From JAAYTY01 sp964569245 (GTDB lineage: Bacteria > Fermentibacterota > Fermentibacteria > Fermentibacterales > Fermentibacteraceae): DNA of 11,275 bases. Below are positions 8,315-11,275 of this stretch, one piece after another; positions within the stretch are counted from its first letter, which is position 1, and each line of letters begins with the position of its first letter. The DNA lies in the NCBI GenBank assembly GCA_964569245.1, contig CAZMTK010000030.1:1-11275 (forward strand), given 5' to 3'. The notes under the pieces were generated by a model that did no database searches, was not told the origin of the DNA, and saw nothing but the letters and a program-made list of their open reading frames with translations. Both the position numbers and the translations under genes were made by a program.

Positions 8315-8478
8315 TTCGTGGCTCTCTTCCTTGCGACCGGCACATTCTTATATGGACCTTTTGATTTTTTGTGGGAAATGATCCGACCCTTTGTCCTATC
8401 AATCTTTACATATCTGTCCGTCTTTGGATTACGGACCTGGACAACATCCCGCTTCTTGACTTCTTTTCGCTTGGCCAT
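8311..8478 (-). CDS. Small highly basic protein (55 aa), partner of the TIR-like gene
   Basis: An ATG at 8478 opens a 55-codon frame ending in TGA at 8311-8313. The product begins MAKRKEVKKRDVVQV and continues with RYVKIDRTKGRIISHKKSKG and a PYKNVPVARK tail. About 21 of 55 residues are Lys or Arg, with few acidic residues, so the protein may bind nucleic acid or an acidic partner. A GGGGAG ribosome site (8484-8489) sits 5 nt before the ATG. The stop overlaps the GTG start of the TIR-like gene by 4 bases, which strongly supports a real two-gene unit. I do not recognise a named family. The conserved-looking core (RYVKID...G+II..HKKS+GPYK) suggests a folded small domain. Regulator, antitoxin or adaptor for the downstream protein are guesses from position only. 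Confidence 0.75.
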   Translation of the reverse strand: MAKRKEVKKRDVVQVRNPKTDRYVKIDRTKGRIISHKKSKGPYKNVPVARKRATK

Positions 8479-8483
8479 TTCAT

Positions 8484-8489
8484 CTCCCC
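8484..8489 (-). promoter_or_regulatory. Ribosome binding site of the 55-aa gene
   Basis: On the - strand, GGGGAG precedes the ATG at 8478 with a 5-nt spacer. It supports both the reality and the start of this very short gene. Confidence 0.6.
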
Positions 8490-8628
8490 ATCTAGGACAA
8501 CTAGCCGATCGTCCTTCCCCTCGGGTAACTTCATCTCGGCCAATCGCAGCTTGCAGCCAAGATCCGTTCTTCGTCCAGGCAGTGCTACCTATAGCATATA
8601 ACTGTCCATCTTGCGTTTACACCATCCC

Positions 8629-8652
8629 GGTATCTTCGATCTGCGCGATACC
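8629..8652 (-). terminator. Weak hairpin just after the DUF262-HNH stop
   Basis: GGTATC (8629-8634) pairs with GATACC (8647-8652), with a 12-nt loop that can add a CG pair. It begins 7 nt past the TAG stop on the - strand. There is no T-tract, so it may only attenuate or protect the transcript, or be chance. Confidence 0.25.
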
Positions 8653-8658
8653 CTAACT

Positions 8659-10197
8659 CTAGATCTTTCTGTCCGGCAGAGCTGTTCGCAGAAAGCCGTT
8701 GAAGCCCTCTGCAAGGAGCCTCCGTCGTTCCGCCCAGAACTCGTCTGCTCGATCGATAGACCAGAGGTCCCGATCGGTCGGGATGCATTGGCTTTGCAGG
8801 ATCTCTGGCTTGATCCTGCTCAGATAGATCTCCGGGGAGGAGGCGCTGATGTGACGGTTGGTCTGGCCACTTAGGAAGGCGATGTTGGCAAGGCAGTCCG
8901 CCTGCGGCTTCCGCTCCTCCGGGAACAGCGCCTTCGGCAGGATGTGATGCCTGTCCACCTCGGGCTGTAGCATGATCTTCGCACCCGTGAAGAGGTCGCG
9001 AAGCCCGTTGTGGTGACAGGCTATGTAAGCTCCAAGAAGAGCGCCCTTGTCATTCAGGCGTGACCCGAAATCCTCATGTGATGACCTCAATCCGGTGTTG
9101 CCTCTCCGCAGGTTGGCCAGCAGTGAGCGTAGTGGATCGGTGTTCCTGCATGCCCTGAGGTCCTGGTCCATGGAAGACTCCGTGTTGGCACCATAGCGGT
9201 GATACAGCGAGGCCATCGCCAGCCAGCCCATCAGCGCTGCCGCGTTCCGCTCCGCCGGTTTCCGCGTCGCGCACAAGACCATGATCGGAACCAGCAGAGT
9301 GCCGGACCAGAGGATGTCCATGTTGACCAGACCGAGCTCGCTGCGGACCAGGTTTATGGTCTCCTGGACCGCCTTCCCTGTAGACCGCCAGGCCCTCTCC
9401 ACATCCCTTCTGTCGAGCTTGTGAAGTGGCGTCCTGGTGCGGCCATCAGGCATCGCCAGGAAGGCGCAAACCCTGAACAGGTGCATGACGTTGATCCTGG
9501 TGAGACCATCCGCTCTGAACTTCTCGACCGATGGAGTGACCTCGTCGGCTATGAAGCCGGCATGCCTTGCAGCGATCTGCGCGCTCTCCAGATCCGCCTG
9601 CTTGAGCCTTACCCCAAGGCTGTTGATCCTGGTAAAGGCTTCCGCAGCATTGTCGAAGGTGTGATCGATCATCCTGACCACAGGTACTTCGTAGTCCAGG
9701 ATAGAGCGCACTCTCTCGAAGCAGGCCTCTTCGCGGAGGCCCTTCGAGCCTTCAGGGATGTTCCGCCGAAGCCGGCGATAATCCTCGTCGTGCCAGATCT
9801 CGGCCACCCTGACCCACCGGGGGTCGTTCTTGGTTGCCGCATTCGGCAGCTTGAACTCCTGCATCTCCGGGTTGAAGAGCACATCGATGCTCTCGTCGCC
9901 GGTCATGATCTTCGAGAGCGTCATTACCCTCTGCTGCCCGTCGATAAGCCAGCTCACAGGCGTTGAATAGATGGGGCGGGGCTTCGGGCGCTTGGCGCGG
10001 GCATGCTCGGAGCTTGACCAGAGGAGGAGGGATGATATGGGAAAGCCCTTGAACAGAGAATCGAGGAGCTTCACCGCCTTGTTCTTCTTCCAGACGTATT
10101 CGCGCTGGAACTCCGGGACCACCATCCGTCCCGAGCGATAGTCCTCGATCAGTTGCCTGATCTTGATCGACTGGTGATCAAGACGTGGATCGGGCAT
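8659..10197 (-). CDS. DUF262 / HNH nuclease-like protein (GmrSD/SspE-type putative modification-dependent restriction enzyme)
   Basis: This 512-residue protein has an N-terminal DUF262 domain with VPEFQREYVW (27-36) and DGQQR (86-90), the conserved nucleotide-handling motif of GmrS/DndB-like proteins. The middle contains EAFTRINSLGVRL. Near the C-terminus RHHILPK (His417/His418) is followed by spaced asparagines (Asn438, Asn447), an HNH-type nuclease arrangement like DUF1524. Fusions of this kind (GmrSD, SspE) recognise modified DNA and cut or nick it, using the DUF262 domain to couple NTP hydrolysis. Two adjacent ATGs (10200 and 10197) are possible. The GGAGG site at 10203-10207 is only 2 nt from the first but 5 nt from the second, so 10197 is preferred. 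It lies 20 bp after the DUF3883 gene, in the same operon. The specific modification recognised cannot be inferred. Confidence 0.88.
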   Translation of the reverse strand: MPDPRLDHQSIKIRQLIEDYRSGRMVVPEFQREYVWKKNKAVKLLDSLFKGFPISSLLLWSSSEHARAKRPKPRPIYSTPVSWLIDGQQRVMTLSKIMTGDESIDVLFNPEMQEFKLPNAATKNDPRWVRVAEIWHDEDYRRLRRNIPEGSKGLREEACFERVRSILDYEVPVVRMIDHTFDNAAEAFTRINSLGVRLKQADLESAQIAARHAGFIADEVTPSVEKFRADGLTRINVMHLFRVCAFLAMPDGRTRTPLHKLDRRDVERAWRSTGKAVQETINLVRSELGLVNMDILWSGTLLVPIMVLCATRKPAERNAAALMGWLAMASLYHRYGANTESSMDQDLRACRNTDPLRSLLANLRRGNTGLRSSHEDFGSRLNDKGALLGAYIACHHNGLRDLFTGAKIMLQPEVDRHHILPKALFPEERKPQADCLANIAFLSGQTNRHISASSPEIYLSRIKPEILQSQCIPTDRDLWSIDRADEFWAERRRLLAEGFNGFLRTALPDRKI

Positions 10198-10202
10198 CAT
10201 GA

Positions 10203-10207
10203 CCTCC
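10203..10207 (-). promoter_or_regulatory. Ribosome binding site deciding between two adjacent ATGs of the DUF262-HNH gene
   Basis: GGAGG on the - strand is followed by TC-ATG-ATG. Spacing is 2 nt to the first ATG and 5 nt to the second, favouring the second (10197). Confidence 0.6.
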
Positions 10208-10220
10208 CGTCAGAGCTGTT

Positions 10221-11081
10221 TCAGAAGCTGGCTCGATAGACCGAGGGTTGCATCATGCACTTGGATTCGAGCGGCGGCTCCAGGATGAAGATCCTGGGAT
10301 TGTTGGAGAAATCGAATACACGGTAAAGCCTGAACCTCTGAGGATCCGAGCCGGAGACACCATACTCGTTTGCAGTGAGATAGAACGGTGCCCGCCTGCC
10401 CTGATTCGTGGTTTTCACTTCGATGAGTCTTTCTGAATCCGTAGTCTCATCGAAGGAAACGACATCGTATCCCAGCCCGTCACCCTGGGTGCGGGCTACC
10501 CATTCCACTCTACTGGCCAGGTCATCTCTCCCATGCTCGTCGAGGCGCCTCTTCTCGAAGTCCAGAACGAACTTTTCGCCCATTCTCCCCAGCTTCCGGT
10601 TGGAACGTTCTCTTTCGGAGAAATCGACCCTCAGCGGAGGGATCAGCCGGGAGAACAGGTGCCCTGGTTCTCGGACCTCTGAATGCAGCAGCTCTGGTGA
10701 AGCGACTATCATTTCTTCGACCGATCGTGCGAGACCGGGTTGCTCGGAAGGTACTCGTGAGAACAGCCTGTCGAGCCTATGGATCACCTCGGGATGTCTG
10801 TTGATGTAGTCGGCAACCGATTCGACTAGCTTGAGCTGGTAATGAGCCAGAGGCTTGTAGCCTTCGATAGGTGCGATGTGCATGTCCATGAGAACTGCAC
10901 TGATGTTCTGGTGCTTGCGCTCTACCGAGGAGTGGGAGCGCCCATCCAGCTTTTCGAGGAGAGCCCGCCTGTGCTCAGCCTTGTTGAATGGCTTGTTCTC
11001 GACTTCCTTCAACAGCATGTCGAAGTAGTCCTCGATTGTGAGGGCTACTTCACTGTCGCTCCAGTCAGATCCTCTGGCCAT
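10221..11081 (-). CDS. DUF3883 domain protein, putative PD-(D/E)xK nuclease
   Basis: Counting from ATG 11081 (286 residues), the N-terminus has DWSDSEVALTIEDYFDMLLK, then NKAEHRRALL and ERKHQNISAVL. This domain is often found on DUF3883 or HNH restriction proteins. The C-terminal half starts with GRMGEKFVLDFEKRRL and contains GDGLGYDVVSF (Asp206) and LIEVKTT (Glu221, Lys223). The D...ExK order matches the PD-(D/E)xK nuclease fold assigned to DUF3883. It ends with a conserved-looking RLYRVFDF segment. The DUF262-HNH gene follows after 20 bp, so the two probably work together as a restriction or defence pair. The start is uncertain: TTG at 11099, with AGGGA 4 nt upstream, would add six residues. 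The ATG better matches where such proteins usually begin, but it has no clear ribosome site. Nuclease activity is inferred, not shown. Confidence 0.85.
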   Translation of the reverse strand: MARGSDWSDSEVALTIEDYFDMLLKEVENKPFNKAEHRRALLEKLDGRSHSSVERKHQNISAVLMDMHIAPIEGYKPLAHYQLKLVESVADYINRHPEVIHRLDRLFSRVPSEQPGLARSVEEMIVASPELLHSEVREPGHLFSRLIPPLRVDFSERERSNRKLGRMGEKFVLDFEKRRLDEHGRDDLASRVEWVARTQGDGLGYDVVSFDETTDSERLIEVKTTNQGRRAPFYLTANEYGVSGSDPQRFRLYRVFDFSNNPRIFILEPPLESKCMMQPSVYRASF

Positions 11082-11099
11082 TCCGTGAGAACATATCAA

Positions 11100-11275
11100 G
11101 ACATCCCTGACAGGTCAGGCTGTCCATCGGAGCCTGCGGGAATGCACTTCTTCTGACATCGTGTGTTGTGTGCGTTGATCAATGGAGCCCGCCTGCCGCT
11201 CACCTATTCGCCCCTACTTTCCGTTGCCCCGGGGCATGTCGCGGGGGGTGCGGGAGAAGCATCTTCCGGCCTTGG
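11100..11275. other. Right-edge region without a confident gene
   Basis: This holds the upstream region of the DUF3883 gene. A short inverted repeat, CCTGA-CAGG-TCAGG (11106-11119), lies 25 bp before its ATG and could be an operator, but the arms are only 5 bp. A 10-bp palindrome GCCCCGGGGC lies at 11226-11235. On the + strand, ATG 11182 opens a frame that stays open to the window edge (about 31 codons, MEPACRSPIRPYF...). It has no ribosome site, so I do not call it a gene. Confidence 0.3.

Larger units (their letters stand above)
8479..8658. other. 180-bp intergenic leader between the DUF262-HNH gene and the small-protein gene
   Basis: No convincing gene is seen here. On the - strand a weak promoter-like patch (TTATATGCTATAGG, around 8588-8601) could serve the 55-aa/TIR-like pair, but no good -35 box is placed correctly. 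Near the left end of the DUF262-HNH gene lies a hairpin, listed separately. A 42-codon frame (8406-8534, - strand) overlaps the small gene in another frame and is not accepted. Confidence 0.35.

Noticed and set aside
8318..8656. 112-codon + strand frame across the small-protein gene
   Set aside because: It is antisense to the 55-aa gene and the intergenic leader. It looks membrane-like only because the complement of Lys-rich codons reads as hydrophobic residues.
9199..9966. 255-codon + strand frame within the DUF262-HNH gene
   Set aside because: It is antisense to a gene with clear family motifs and has no ribosome site or recognisable domain.
1..11275. CRISPR array, tRNA, rRNA, insertion sequence ends or integrase
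   Set aside because: I saw no regularly spaced direct repeats, no tRNA- or rRNA-like segments, and no transposase or integrase motifs in any frame examined.

Overview
The window is bacterial chromosomal or island DNA that looks fairly GC-rich by eye, with tightly packed genes, frequent AGG/CGG arginine codons and no eukaryotic features. Taxonomy cannot be fixed from the sequence. It reads as a defence island: nearly every gene belongs to, or resembles, an anti-phage family.

Left part, + strand (1-7601): the core of a class 1 DISARM system in canonical order. It starts inside an adenine-specific DNA methyltransferase (drmMI; the NPPF catalytic motif lies at the window edge). The DExH helicase gene drmA, the DUF1998 gene drmB and the single-HKD phospholipase D-like gene drmC follow. 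All three junctions overlap by 1-4 bases (ATGA, TGATG, ATGA), so the four genes form one translationally coupled operon. The SNF2-like drmD expected in class 1 systems would lie upstream, outside the window. A perfect 9-bp inverted repeat spans the drmC stop codon and may mark the operon end.

Middle part, - strand (7646-8478): a two-gene module convergent with DISARM. A very basic 55-residue protein overlaps by 4 bases (GTGA) a GTG-started protein of 222 residues. The larger protein has a TIR-like / nucleoside deoxyribosyltransferase-like fold signature (NVFFE ... GK) and a helical tail. I cannot assign this pair to a named system, and it is the best candidate here for something undescribed.

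Right part, - strand (8659-11081): a two-gene operon with a 20-bp spacer. The first gene encodes a DUF3883 protein with a PD-(D/E)xK-like nuclease signature. The second encodes a DUF262 protein (DGQQR motif) with a C-terminal HNH-like motif, the architecture of GmrSD/SspE-type modification-dependent restriction enzymes. The last 175 bases hold no confidently identified gene.

Together the genes suggest stacked defences: a methylation-guided DISARM system, a putative nucleotide-consuming or nucleotide-sensing effector, and a putative nuclease pair. Roles are inferred from families and motifs; no database search was run.
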